Assembly: GCA_937901625.1 (NCBI GenBank)
Contig: CALDIE010000088.1
Span: 1-11,513 of the forward strand
Source: an uncultured Lachnospiraceae bacterium
GTDB lineage: Bacteria; Bacillota; Clostridia; Lachnospirales; Lachnospiraceae
Reading direction: 5' to 3'
Length of the DNA: 11,513 nt
In this document: piece by piece, positions 1 to 6,466 of the stretch
Numbering within the stretch: the stretch's first letter is position 1
How the letters are laid out: each line of letters opens with the position of its first letter
Made by a program: the position numbers and the translations under genes
The notes under the pieces: model-generated
Told to the model about the DNA's origin: nothing
Database searches by the model: none
The model's input: only the letters and a program-made list of their open reading frames with translations

Positions 1-857
1 CCCACCATGCTGTATGCATGAAGAACCGCATCACTTCCGCGGTATACGCTTACTGTGATAGTCGTTCCGGGGATCAATGCGTGGATTCCGGAAAGATCCG
101 TATCCGAATCGATGATGATCTTCATAATGTTACCGTTTACGGAAAGTCTGAAGAGGCTGTCCGTGGCGCCATCCTGTACAACACCGGAAACGGTGGATAA
201 CGTTCTGCCATCCGCTAAAGTCGTCTGTGTACCTGTCGTGGAATTCTGTGTTCCGTTTGTTCCGTTGATCAATGTGGAAGAAATCTTCAATGCGTGGAAA
301 TATGCATCCGATCCTCTTGCGATCGTTACCGATATCTGTCTCCCGGGGTAGATGTAATGGCAATTATCCCAGGCGGTGGTGCTGTCCATACGGATCTTTA
401 AAGCGCTTCCGTTGTAATCGAGCAGAAGTGTGCTGACATCCGTATCCTTTAAAACAGTACCCTGAATGGTAATAAAGTTTAAGGTATCGATCACTGCCCC
501 CCAGTTCGTCGTTCCGCTGACAACGATCCTGGATGTGTGAAGATATCCGTCATTTCCGTATTTCCAATCAACCGCAACCTTAGCTCCTTCAAAGATCGCT
601 CCGCTTCCGCTGATCACCACATCACTGTCCAACTTGATCAGCATCGTTCCCTGCGTCGTGTTTAACTTCATCAGGGTATCGGTCGTTCCGCTTGCCACCG
701 TCCCGTTAACGGTACCATTGCTTGCAGCCTCCGCCTTGATTGCAAACTGCTGGCTGAACGGGTTTACATAAAGTGCCAAAATCAGCACCACCATCAAAAC
801 TCTGGTTACTGTCATCGGAATCTTAAATCCCATAAATATTGAGTTCTCCCTTTCCAT
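1..857 (-). CDS. Exported protein with tandem DUF5666/OB-like repeats (C-terminus outside window)
   Basis: The reading frame is open from an ATG at 857 to the window edge (285 codons visible, no stop). A good ribosome binding site (GGAGGGAG) ends about 5 bases before the ATG. The N-terminus has a basic stretch, a hydrophobic core (VTRVLMVVLILALYV) and an AEA-A signal peptidase I-like site near residue 43-46, so the protein is probably secreted. The mature part has three tandem modules of about 70 residues. Each has the pattern G-T/V-V...D-x-L...G...I-x-x-DSDT...G..I-x-V...RGSDAxxHA-x-x-I; the blocks RGSDAYFHALKI and RGSDAVLHAYSM are the clearest matches. This layout resembles the DUF5666 beta-barrel (OB-like) repeat, but that is my inference from pattern only. 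The function is unknown; a cell-surface or envelope role is plausible. It is separated from the next gene upstream by about 1 kb of repeat-rich DNA, so it is probably its own transcription unit. Confidence 0.85.
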   Translation of the reverse strand, partial: MERENSIFMGFKIPMTVTRVLMVVLILALYVNPFSQQFAIKAEAASNGTVNGTVASGTTDTLMKLNTTQGTMLIKLDSDVVISGSGAIFEGAKVAVDWKYGNDGYLHTSRIVVSGTTNWGAVIDTLNFITIQGTVLKDTDVSTLLLDYNGSALKIRMDSTTAWDNCHYIYPGRQISVTIARGSDAYFHALKISSTLINGTNGTQNSTTGTQTTLADGRTLSTVSGVVQDGATDSLFRLSVNGNIMKIIIDSDTDLSGIHALIPGTTITVSVYRGSDAVLHAYSMV

Positions 858-927
858 CTTTCTCCCTCCGGATCAAATTTTTGCGTTATGTTAAGTTCTT
901 ACGTCAAAAAATTATGTCAATATGGTC

Positions 928-956
928 ATTATACAATATTCCTTCTTGCATTTCCA
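928..956 (-). promoter_or_regulatory. Candidate sigma-A promoter for the exported repeat protein
   Basis: On the minus strand a perfect TATAAT lies at 933-928. A TGGAAA (4 of 6 matches to TTGACA) lies at 956-951, with a 17-base spacer. This would give a leader of about 60-65 bases before the ATG at 857. TTGACA at 920-915 and TTGACG at 907-902 lie downstream of this -10 and have no convincing -10 partner. The surrounding DNA (880-980) is clearly AT-rich compared with the repeats next to it. The call rests on sequence pattern only. Confidence 0.4.
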
Positions 957-1082
957 TAAAAAAAACACATTTTTTCAAATGGTTTTCGCAAATTGGGATG
1001 ATGTGAGATTGTCGTTGATGTTTGCGGGGTATATCTTGGAATTTTAAATGAAGGGTGATATGGCATGTGATTGGGGTTAGCC

Positions 1083-1234
1083 GGATGTGGACCTGGATAT
1101 GGGCTTGGATGTGGGCTTGGATGTGGGTCTGGATGTGGGTCTGGATGTTAACTTGGGCGTGAGTTTAGATGTAGGCTTGGGCTTGGGTGCGGACTTGAAT
1201 GTGGGCTCAGATGTGGGCTTAGGTATGGCGTCAG
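1083..1234. repeat. Degenerate 12-bp minisatellite (consensus GGATGTGGGCTT)
   Basis: About twelve head-to-tail units of 12 bp follow the consensus GGATGTGGGCTT. The best five are at 1083-1142; later units drift, and a 6-bp half unit sits at 1179-1184. Because the unit is a multiple of three, it is open in several frames and produces an apparent LDVG-repeat peptide. There is no convincing start site or conserved extension, so I treat it as a non-coding tandem repeat. It lies in a gene-free interval immediately before the GC-rich duplicated element. Confidence 0.8.
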
Positions 1235-1320
1235 TGAGGCGATGGCGTTCCAAGGAGGCGGCAAAGTGCGTGGGCGCTTTCAGGTATCCCTCGCGGCTCT
1301 ATATGTAGCTCGTCGCCATG

Positions 1321-1537
1321 CACAGCGGCATCGCAACAAGTGATGCAAGGCAAATGATTACGAGCGCAGCCAAGTTCGCAAGTCCGTCGGCACAGCGCAG
1401 CGCGCAGACGCTTCTATCGCGCGCGCAGCGTGTCCGAATAGGACGACGCGAACGAAAGCGGAGCGAAGTTGTTTGCCTGCATCCTTGTTGCGTGGTTGCC
1501 GCGTCCGGGATGCGAACAAGGCTGCGGGGCGACGGGG
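1321..1537. repeat. GC-rich TIR-bounded element, copy 1
   Basis: This is the first of two direct copies, offset by 243 bases; the second is at 1564-1780. The inner part (1333-1491) is bounded by imperfect inverted repeats of about 21 bp: GCAACAAGTGATGCAAGGCA on the left and the complement of TGCCTGCATCCTTGTTGC on the right. Inside are alternating GCGC tracts and a hairpin around TGTCC-GAATA-GGAC (about 1431-1449). Both strands are open in some frames because of base composition, and no protein family is recognisable. The structure fits a small non-autonomous mobile element (MITE-like) or a structured RNA repeat. I do not recognise the family. Confidence 0.75.
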
Positions 1538-1563
1538 TGCCGGGGTTCGCCGGGGTGCCGCGT

Positions 1564-1780
1564 CACAGCGGCACCGCAACAAGTGATGCAAAGGCAAACG
1601 ATTACGAGCGCAGCCAAGTTCGCAAGTCCGTCGGCACAGCGGAGCGCGCAGACGCTTCTATCGCGCGCGCAGCGTGTCCGAATAGGACGCCGCGAACGAG
1701 AGCGGAGCGAAGTTGTTTGCCTGCATCCTTGTTGCGTAGGTGACGCGTCCGTACCTCAAACAAGCTGCGGGGCGATGGGG
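1564..1780. repeat. GC-rich TIR-bounded element, copy 2
   Basis: This is the second direct copy of the element at 1321-1537. It is nearly identical over about 175 bases, with one inserted A near 1590 and scattered substitutions, and diverges towards its right end (1740-1765). Its inverted-repeat-bounded part is 1576-1735. The two copies are separated by a 26-base GGGG-rich spacer (1538-1563). Downstream, similar GGCGACG-rich sequence continues to the palindrome at 1821. The high similarity suggests a fairly recent tandem duplication or repeat homogenisation. Confidence 0.75.
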
Positions 1781-1814
1781 GGCGACGAACGGGTCGACGA
1801 GACGACAGGGTCGC

Positions 1815-1850
1815 AAAAACGTGACAGTAGGTACGTCCCCGTGTCACATT
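1815..1850 (-). terminator. REP/RAYT-like palindrome doubling as probable intrinsic terminator
   Basis: The minus strand reads GTGACA, a 15-base loop containing GGGGACGTACC, then TGTCAC. The stem extends outward by a T-G wobble and two A-T pairs to about 9 bp and is followed by five T residues (complement of 1815-1819). It begins 4 bases after the stop codon of the GTPase-DUF1980 gene, so it is well placed to end that operon. The GTGACA...GGTACGTCCCC...TGTCAC pattern also resembles the palindromes mobilised by REP-associated tyrosine (Y1/IS200-like) transposases in Firmicutes. That family link is from memory of the pattern, not from a search. Confidence 0.6.
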
Positions 1851-1854
1851 GGGA

Positions 1855-2784
1855 TTAGAAGCCGATGATTTCCTGGGCCGGTTTTTGCGTCTGCTCAACA
1901 CTTTCGGCGTGGAGAACAGGGCCTACTCCCTTGTATTCCTTGTAATACTCCATGGAAAGGGTGGCTGTTACCTTGACCCAGTCGTTGTTCTTTAACTTGG
2001 GGGCATCTTTCCACTTGCAGATAAATCCAAGGAAAGACATATCATCTGCGCAGCAGGTCATCGCCTTTCTTCCGGGAACAAATACATCCTTCTCAAAGGC
2101 AGGCGCTTTCATGACCATACCGACAAAGGTGATCTTCTTATCCTTGTATCGTTCCGCATGGTCGATCGAATCCAGATACCAGATGCCATAGGAAGAATCA
2201 TCCAGTTCAATGGAATCCTGCTTTACGTCATAAGGAAGATCTTCTTCAAAGATCTCATTGATCTCACCCTCTTTGTTCTCGAATACTACATCCGCTGTCG
2301 CGTTGACTGCCTTAATGTTTCTGCGATAGGTCGCAAGATTATCCATAACGGTATCGCAACGGTTAAAGATGATGAGCTCGGACTTACGGATCATCTCCGC
2401 AACAAGAGAACGCATATTGTTGTAGTAGGTCGGGAAGGTGGATGCGTCTACGATCGTGATCTGCTGCTCGATATTCCAATGGAACGGGAGCTTGATCTCC
2501 TTGCTGTTCCACATACCGTTAAACTCAATAATGATTCGCTCCGGATTTACTTCTTTTTCCATGGCAAGGAGATTTGTGGGATTAAAATCCTCTTCCGAAT
2601 CTACCACACGAACAACCGTCCCGGCCGCCTTTAACAGACGCTCATCATACTCTTCCTCGCCTTCCTCGCACAGGATCAAAAGCGTCGTTCCGGCAATCCG
2701 GAAATATTGCTGCTGTATTGTAAACTTTATAAAGGTGGATTTCCCGCTTTCAAGAAATCCGTTGATCATATATACAGGTTTCAT
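1855..2784 (-). CDS. G3E-like GTPase fused to a YcgQ/DUF1980-type C-terminal domain
   Basis: A 309-residue protein with an ATG start preceded by AAGGAT. The N-terminal half is a P-loop GTPase of the CobW/HypB/UreG (G3E) class: Walker A GFLESGKST at residues 9-17, a CEEGEEEYD stretch (39-47) where CobW has its ENEFGE switch, IEFNG at 86-90 (Walker B-like region), VDAS at 112-115 and NRCD at 141-144 as the guanine-specificity motif. The CxCC metal-binding motif that COG0523 proteins carry after the switch is absent. From about residue 200 the sequence matches the soluble C-terminal domain of YcgQ/TIGR03943 (DUF1980) proteins: FVGMV...F...R.AMTCCADD (243-248)...GF.CKW...WVKV.ATL, usually found next to a YcgR/DUF318 permease. 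The fusion suggests a membrane-associated or metal-trafficking partner of the upstream CobW protein. The exact substrate is unknown. Confidence 0.85.
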   Translation of the reverse strand: MKPVYMINGFLESGKSTFIKFTIQQQYFRIAGTTLLILCEEGEEEYDERLLKAAGTVVRVVDSEEDFNPTNLLAMEKEVNPERIIIEFNGMWNSKEIKLPFHWNIEQQITIVDASTFPTYYNNMRSLVAEMIRKSELIIFNRCDTVMDNLATYRRNIKAVNATADVVFENKEGEINEIFEEDLPYDVKQDSIELDDSSYGIWYLDSIDHAERYKDKKITFVGMVMKAPAFEKDVFVPGRKAMTCCADDMSFLGFICKWKDAPKLKNNDWVKVTATLSMEYYKEYKGVGPVLHAESVEQTQKPAQEIIGF

Positions 2785-2801
2785 ATCCTATCCTTACTTT
2801 C

Positions 2802-2827
2802 CGATATCCCTGTTCTTACGGATATCG
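2802..2827 (-). other. Perfect 8-bp inverted repeat between the two GTPase genes
   Basis: CGATATCC and GGATATCG are perfect complements separated by a 10-base loop, in the 61-base gap between the two GTPase genes. No T-run follows on the minus strand, so it is not a typical terminator. It sits just upstream of the ribosome binding site of the downstream gene. It could tune relative expression or mark an mRNA processing or protein-binding site; the role is unknown. Confidence 0.45.
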
Positions 2828-2845
2828 AGCATAGTATCCGCTCTG

Positions 2846-4057
2846 TTATTTCTTAAAGAGCTCAGCCAGTTCTTCTTCATTTAACTTGGATCCGATCACG
2901 CAGATCTTACCTGTTACCTGAGGCTGTCCCTTGCGGATATCACTCTCTCCGGGAACGTAATCAAAGTAGATCCAACCGCCATCCTGTGCGGGAACCATTC
3001 CCTTTGCGCGAAGTACGGTTCCGTAGGTTACTGCGTCGATAAGACTGCTTAAGCAGGAAGCGATCTCTTCTTCGGTGTACTTAGCGGGTGTCTCCATGCC
3101 CCAGCTTGTAAATACCTCATCTGCATGATGGTGGTGGTGATGGCACTCACAATCGGGATCGTCGCACTCTTCTCCGTCGTGATGATGGTGATGGTGGTGT
3201 TCATGCTCATCGTCATCATCGTCGCGATGATGATGGTGTTCATGTTCGTCTTCATCCTCATCATCATGGTGGTGATGGTGATGATGCTCATGCTCGTCTT
3301 CGTCTTCATCGTCATGGTGGTGATGGTGATGATGCTCATGCTCGTCTTCATCCTCATCGTGATGGTGATGATGGTGACACTCGCAATCTGGGTCGTCGCA
3401 CTCTTCTTCGTCGTGATGATGATGGTCTTCCAAAACTTCCTTAAGCAGTGTCTCCATCAGATCGACACCCTCCATCGTTTCCTTGATGGATTCTCCCGTC
3501 AACTGATCCCAGGGAGTGGTGATGATGGTTGCCTTTGCATTGTGCTCACGCAAAAGGTCTACAGCAAGTTTTAACTTATCCTCACTGATATTGCTGGTAC
3601 GGCTTAAGATAACGGTTCCGGCGTTTTCTACCTGATTTACAAAGAACTCACCGAAGTTCTTGATGTAGAGCTTGCACTTTGTGGCATCCACAACGGCGAT
3701 CGCGCTGTTTAAAACCACATCTTCGCCAAGATTTGCATTCTTTACCGCACGAACAACATCGGATAATTTGCCGACACCGGAGGGCTCGATCACGATACGA
3801 TCCGGATGGAATTGCTCCATAACTTCCTTTAATGCCGCACCGAAATCACCTACCAGAGAGCAACAGATACATCCGGAATTCATCTCCGTGATCTCTATGC
3901 CGGCATCCTTTAAGAAGCCGCCGTCGATACCAATCTCACCGAATTCATTCTCGATCAGAACTACCTGCTCACCCTTCCAGGCTTCCTGCAACAGCTTCTT
4001 GATCAGCGTTGTCTTACCTGCTCCCAAAAATCCTGAAATCACATCAATCTTTGTCAT
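2846..4057 (-). CDS. CobW/COG0523 G3E GTPase with long His-rich metal-binding domain
   Basis: A 403-residue protein starting at the ATG at 4057, chosen because AAGGAAGGAT lies just upstream and the sequence from there matches the family. An in-frame TTG at 4090 has no ribosome binding site. Visible motifs are Walker A GFLGAGKTT (9-17), ENEFGEIGID (36-45), GCICC (62-66, the CxCC metal site) and IEPSG (90-94). The usual NKxD is replaced by SRTS (152-155). Residues 212-311 hold 45 histidines in runs of 4-7, separated by Asp/Glu blocks and flanked on both sides by a CDDPDCECHHHHHH motif. A C-terminal CobW domain follows (about 313-403, including GWIYFDYVPGE). COG0523 proteins act as GTP-dependent metallochaperones, often for zinc; storage or delivery of Zn (or Ni/Co) in the cytosol is inferred. 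It is flanked by a DUF308 gene and a second G3E gene in the same orientation. Confidence 0.93.
   Translation of the reverse strand: MTKIDVISGFLGAGKTTLIKKLLQEAWKGEQVVLIENEFGEIGIDGGFLKDAGIEITEMNSGCICCSLVGDFGAALKEVMEQFHPDRIVIEPSGVGKLSDVVRAVKNANLGEDVVLNSAIAVVDATKCKLYIKNFGEFFVNQVENAGTVILSRTSNISEDKLKLAVDLLREHNAKATIITTPWDQLTGESIKETMEGVDLMETLLKEVLEDHHHHDEEECDDPDCECHHHHHHDEDEDEHEHHHHHHHDDEDEDEHEHHHHHHHDDEDEDEHEHHHHRDDDDDEHEHHHHHHHDGEECDDPDCECHHHHHHADEVFTSWGMETPAKYTEEEIASCLSSLIDAVTYGTVLRAKGMVPAQDGGWIYFDYVPGESDIRKGQPQVTGKICVIGSKLNEEELAELFKK
3122..3424 (-). repeat. Repeat tract encoding the His/Asp/Glu-rich segment
   Basis: This in-frame tract inside the CobW gene encodes residues 212-312. Its core is three to four units of 48 bp, each giving a DDEDEDEHE block plus a run of seven (once four) histidines. 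It is flanked by a duplicated EECDDPDCECHHHHHH block. CAT/CAC and GAT/GAC/GAA codons are mixed, so the repeat is not a pure triplet tract. The 48-bp periodicity makes slippage or recombination between units likely, which would change metal-binding capacity without breaking the frame. Confidence 0.75.
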
Positions 4058-4096
4058 TTCTATCCTTCCTTCCGTCACCTGACTAAACAATAAAAA

Positions 4097-4729
4097 CTAT
4101 TTATCTTTCGACTCCACACCGACATCTTTTTTTGATTCCGGCTGAGGGATCTCCATTTTTTTACCTGCTGCTTCCAGATCTTTCTTTATATTTTTGATCC
4201 TGTGCTCCACCACGAAGATGGTAACCACATCCGTCACTCCGCTGATGATCAATCCAATCCCCAAAAGAAGATAGATCACATCGGAAATGAATTTCGGTTC
4301 CACGATCATAATGATCCCATAGAGGATATTGATCACTGCGAAGGCAAGAACCAGACCCCATCTGGTGTACTTTAATCTGGCAAGATCAATGGAATACTGT
4401 AACTTGACCATCCCGCAAAACAGAATGATCATGCCAAGGATCACAGGCACAAGGTCAAGTACCTGTTCCAGTTTCACGATCACAACGATCCCAAGTACTA
4501 CAAAAAACAGACCGTTTACCAGATCTCTCCGGTAAAAATCACTCATCAGATCCTTCCTGATGTATTGCAGGATCCATACCAGACCGATCACGACCAATGC
4601 CGCGGAGATCATACCTCCGACGGTTTCCGGCGTGATTTCTTTAAAAATGACCATCGCCAGCCCAAAGATGATACAGAGCAGCGCGAAAATAATGGTATTT
4701 AACCGGACTCCTTCAAGCTTTTCCTTCAC
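4097..4729 (-). CDS. DUF308/HdeD-like multi-pass membrane protein
   Basis: A 210-residue protein if it starts at the GTG at 4729. This start is chosen because a perfect GGAGG (4742-4738) lies 8 bases before it; an in-frame GTG at 4744 would add five residues but has no good ribosome binding site. About six hydrophobic segments are arranged as three hairpin pairs (for example IIFALLCIIFGLAMVIF, GLFFVVLGIVVIV, VIYLLLGIGLIISGV), the layout of the HdeD/DUF308 family. The protein ends in a charged tail rich in Lys/Glu. DUF308 proteins are inner-membrane proteins of poorly defined function (HdeD is linked to acid stress in Escherichia coli). It is the first gene of the apparent operon with the two G3E GTPases (39-base gap to the next gene). 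A role in metal or stress handling at the membrane is inferred only from that context. Confidence 0.85.
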   Translation of the reverse strand: MKEKLEGVRLNTIIFALLCIIFGLAMVIFKEITPETVGGMISAALVVIGLVWILQYIRKDLMSDFYRRDLVNGLFFVVLGIVVIVKLEQVLDLVPVILGMIILFCGMVKLQYSIDLARLKYTRWGLVLAFAVINILYGIIMIVEPKFISDVIYLLLGIGLIISGVTDVVTIFVVEHRIKNIKKDLEAAGKKMEIPQPESKKDVGVESKDK

Positions 4730-4775
4730 CTTCCATACCTCCACAAAGCCTTAGACCTTTTAACCCCAACAACAT

Positions 4776-4803
4776 AGTATATCACAACTTCATGATTTCT
4801 CAA
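4776..4803 (-). promoter_or_regulatory. Extended -10 promoter for the DUF308-CobW operon
   Basis: On the minus strand TTGAGA (4803-4798) is followed after 16 bases by TATACT (4781-4776). The -10 is preceded by TGA, which makes a TGN extended -10. A start about 7 bases downstream would give a leader of about 40 bases to the GTG at 4729, containing the GGAGG. It lies in the sequence just past the truncated lipoprotein copy, so the operon is insulated from the protease locus. I saw no clear Zur-type inverted repeat overlapping it. Confidence 0.65.
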
Positions 4804-4863
4804 GTTTCTCACAAAATAAAAAAATATGGATATTAACGACAACATTCCCCACTTCCCCTCTTT

Positions 4864-5025
4864 CTCTTCCTCTGTAAAGTCAGGCACAACATAGTCCTCC
4901 GGTGCGAGTGTTGCCACCGGCGCAGCAGTTTGCTCCGGCTGTACTTCTACCTCCGATCCTTTCATAAATGAACAGCCACATAGCAGTAACACAACCAGAC
5001 CAACAATTCTCAGAATCCTCTTCAT
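4864..5025 (-). pseudogene. Truncated lipoprotein, cassette copy C (first 54 codons only)
   Basis: From its ATG the sequence is almost identical to the N-terminus of the intact lipoprotein gene at 5098-5973, including the lipobox LLCGCS and the block PEDYV.PDFTEEE. Homology stops abruptly at codon 54 (about 4864). The frame then continues through unrelated sequence (ending at 4726 and just overlapping the start of the DUF308 gene), with no similarity to the family. The upstream leader with its ribosome binding site (GGAAGGAGAG) is also conserved. I read this as a decayed duplicate whose remaining 237 or so codons were deleted. It might still be translated as a short lipopeptide of about 99 residues, but this is unlikely to be functional. 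Confidence 0.8.
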
Positions 5026-5057
5026 CTTCCTTCTCTCCTTCCAAGGTTTTCTTCAGC

Positions 5058-5096
5058 TTACTCTCTGCTTAAGGTTGCGTTATAGTATTTTAAAAT
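5058..5096 (-). pseudogene. Residual 3' tip of a protease gene, cassette copy C
   Basis: The minus strand reads codons for ILKYYNATLSRE and a stop. This matches the last residues of the subtilase (VERYYMVKMSRE) and of the copy B fragment (VERYYRVTLSGE). It begins right after the stop of the intact lipoprotein gene (5098) and is followed by the leader of the truncated lipoprotein at 5025. It therefore occupies exactly the position of a protease gene end in the duplicated cassette. It is short, but the DNA match to the copy B tail (TACTATA..G..ACCTTAAG) and the position together make the assignment credible. Confidence 0.65.
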
Positions 5097-5097
5097 C

Positions 5098-5973
5098 TTA
5101 CCCTCTTCCCCCCGGAAAGTATACACATCGTATATCCTCCTCTTCATACCAGCGTTCAACAAGACCTTCCGCCATTATTCTACTTTTTCTACATCTTAAA
5201 GTGATATCATAGTATTCTATCTCCGTTTCAAAACTACCTATTGCAAAATAATACTGATTATAATAATATCCTCCGTCCTCTTCATTGTAATTGACATACT
5301 CTCCTATGCAGTATTCATTTCCCGGCAACCTTCTTGCTCTGCTTAAGAAAAAGTGTCGCACGCTTTCTTCCGATAACTCGAAGTAGGTCATATGATTTTC
5401 TTCATCGTAATAGGAACTTTTATATACAATTTCTGTTACTCTTCCGGTATAGGCTTGATTTTCATATTCTTCGAGGGAAAATATCCATAATTCTTTATTT
5501 TCACCAAGCAAACGCATGTCATCATAATATAAACCTCGAACGTTATCCCTGCTCAAATAATCATTTAAATCCGTATAATCATCACGGTTTTTTAATTCAT
5601 TTCGAACAATCATGCATGCTTCTTCATAATTGTCTGCAGATTTTCTGGCAGGGCTACCAATATCCCTATAATGCCGTGTTTCTTCTCCTACCTGATACGT
5701 ATCCAGCCCAAACTCTTCGATCAAATAATTCGGCATCTCCACACTCACCAGGCGATGCTGTTTGATCAATTCTCCGTATGCAAGGATCTCCTCATCTGTC
5801 ATATGTAAGATCTCTTCCTCCGTAAAGTCGGGTATAACATAATCCTCCGGTGCGAGTGTCGCCGCCGGCGCAGCAGTCTGCTCCGGTTGTACTTCCACCT
5901 CCGATCCTTTCATAAATGAACAGCCACATAGTAGTAACATAACCATACAAACGATTCTCAGGATTTTCTTCAT
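5098..5973 (-). CDS. Surface lipoprotein, paralogue of the protease partner (copy B)
   Basis: A 291-residue protein with ATG start and ribosome binding site GGAAGGAGAGG. Its N-terminus has two lysines, a hydrophobic core and a lipobox-like L-C-G-C (cysteine 18), so it should be a lipid-anchored extracellular protein. After a Pro/Glu/Thr/Ala-rich linker comes a conserved domain shared with the gene at 6715-7578. Shared blocks include PDFTEEEIL, EEIL.YGELIKQ, PNYLIEEFGLDTYQVG, RKSAD, a conserved GEN..LWIF, ENH...FELS.ESVRHFFLSR and YCIGEYVNY. I do not recognise the family. The domain is rich in Tyr, Asp and Glu, with few cysteines. It follows the protease tail fragment at 6064-6459, as the intact partner follows the intact protease, so it is the partner gene of a second, decayed cassette. 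Its role (inhibitor, adaptor, substrate capture) is unknown. Confidence 0.88.
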   Translation of the reverse strand: MKKILRIVCMVMLLLCGCSFMKGSEVEVQPEQTAAPAATLAPEDYVIPDFTEEEILHMTDEEILAYGELIKQHRLVSVEMPNYLIEEFGLDTYQVGEETRHYRDIGSPARKSADNYEEACMIVRNELKNRDDYTDLNDYLSRDNVRGLYYDDMRLLGENKELWIFSLEEYENQAYTGRVTEIVYKSSYYDEENHMTYFELSEESVRHFFLSRARRLPGNEYCIGEYVNYNEEDGGYYYNQYYFAIGSFETEIEYYDITLRCRKSRIMAEGLVERWYEEEDIRCVYFPGGRG

Positions 5974-6063
5974 CTTCCCTCTCCTTCCAAGGTTCGTTTG
6001 ATCCTTTTTTCTTCAGCACATTTTTTCATAGGTCACTTGACACTATCCAACGTTTTCTACCGC

Positions 6064-6459
6064 CTACTCTCCACTTAAGGTCACCCTATAGTACCGTTCA
6101 ACCGCCGGAACTACGATGATGTTTATATACCCTGCATGATATCCATCTGAGGCTATTTCCGCTGTATAACAACCTGCCGGAACCGAAAAAAACTGTCTTC
6201 CCCACGCATAACCGCCGGCATTGATCACGCCTGAATGTTCTATGTAAACATCTCCATCCGTTTGATTCCATCCCCGGTATAATCGTATGATCGCATCGTT
6301 TAAGTACCCCTCGGAAACCGAATCGATCTGAAATCGGATCTCCACATCCCCAATCTCACTGTATTTTTCCATTATGATCGTAACACTTTTGGAATTTCCT
6401 ACATCCTCTCTGCCTACATCCATCCTGTAAACGGTTCCGTATTCCATTCCGCGGTCTGC
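6064..6459 (-). pseudogene. 3' fragment of a second subtilase gene (copy B)
   Basis: The frame encodes about 127-131 residues that align end to end with the last 127 residues of the large subtilase (residues about 1154-1280). Shared blocks include SVSEGYLNDA.IRLY.GWNQ, EHSGVI.AG.YAWGRQFF, VPAGCYTAE and the stop-proximal VERYY. Homology begins at about 6459 (GCAGAC, the ADW/ADR codons) and is replaced upstream by a transposase fragment on the opposite strand. No catalytic domain remains. An ATG at 6447 could start a 127-residue protein, but it lacks a ribosome binding site and any secretion signal, so this is most likely a remnant. Confidence 0.85.
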
Positions 6460-6466
6460 ATTGTCC

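Noticed and set aside
1087..1308. Plus-strand open frame with LDVG repeats (73 residues)
   Set aside because: It is produced by the 12-bp minisatellite. There is no ribosome binding site and the second half is unrelated low-quality sequence.
1321..1780. CRISPR array
   Set aside because: There are only two long direct copies with a 26-base spacer, no short regular repeat-spacer pattern and no cas genes.
1318..1901. Several open frames on both strands across the GC-rich repeats
   Set aside because: They occur in parallel on both strands because of high GC and repeat structure, have no family resemblance, and overlap the inverted-repeat element.
3049..3574. Long frames rich in Met/Val/Ile or Thr/Ile opposite or within the His-rich tract
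   Set aside because: They are other-frame readings of the His/Asp/Glu codons of the CobW gene; the CobW frame has clear family motifs on both sides.
4729..4803. Zur-type operator upstream of the DUF308-CobW operon
   Set aside because: I looked for a TCGTAAT-type inverted repeat near the promoter, because zinc control is expected for COG0523 genes, and saw none.
4726..4863. Continuation of the truncated lipoprotein frame up to the DUF308 start (GTGA overlap)
   Set aside because: The sequence after codon 54 has no similarity to the paralogues and contains the operon promoter, so the overlap is probably chance.
5792..6019. Minus-strand frame of 75 residues overlapping the lipoprotein start
   Set aside because: It is in a different frame over the lipoprotein N-terminus, with no independent support.
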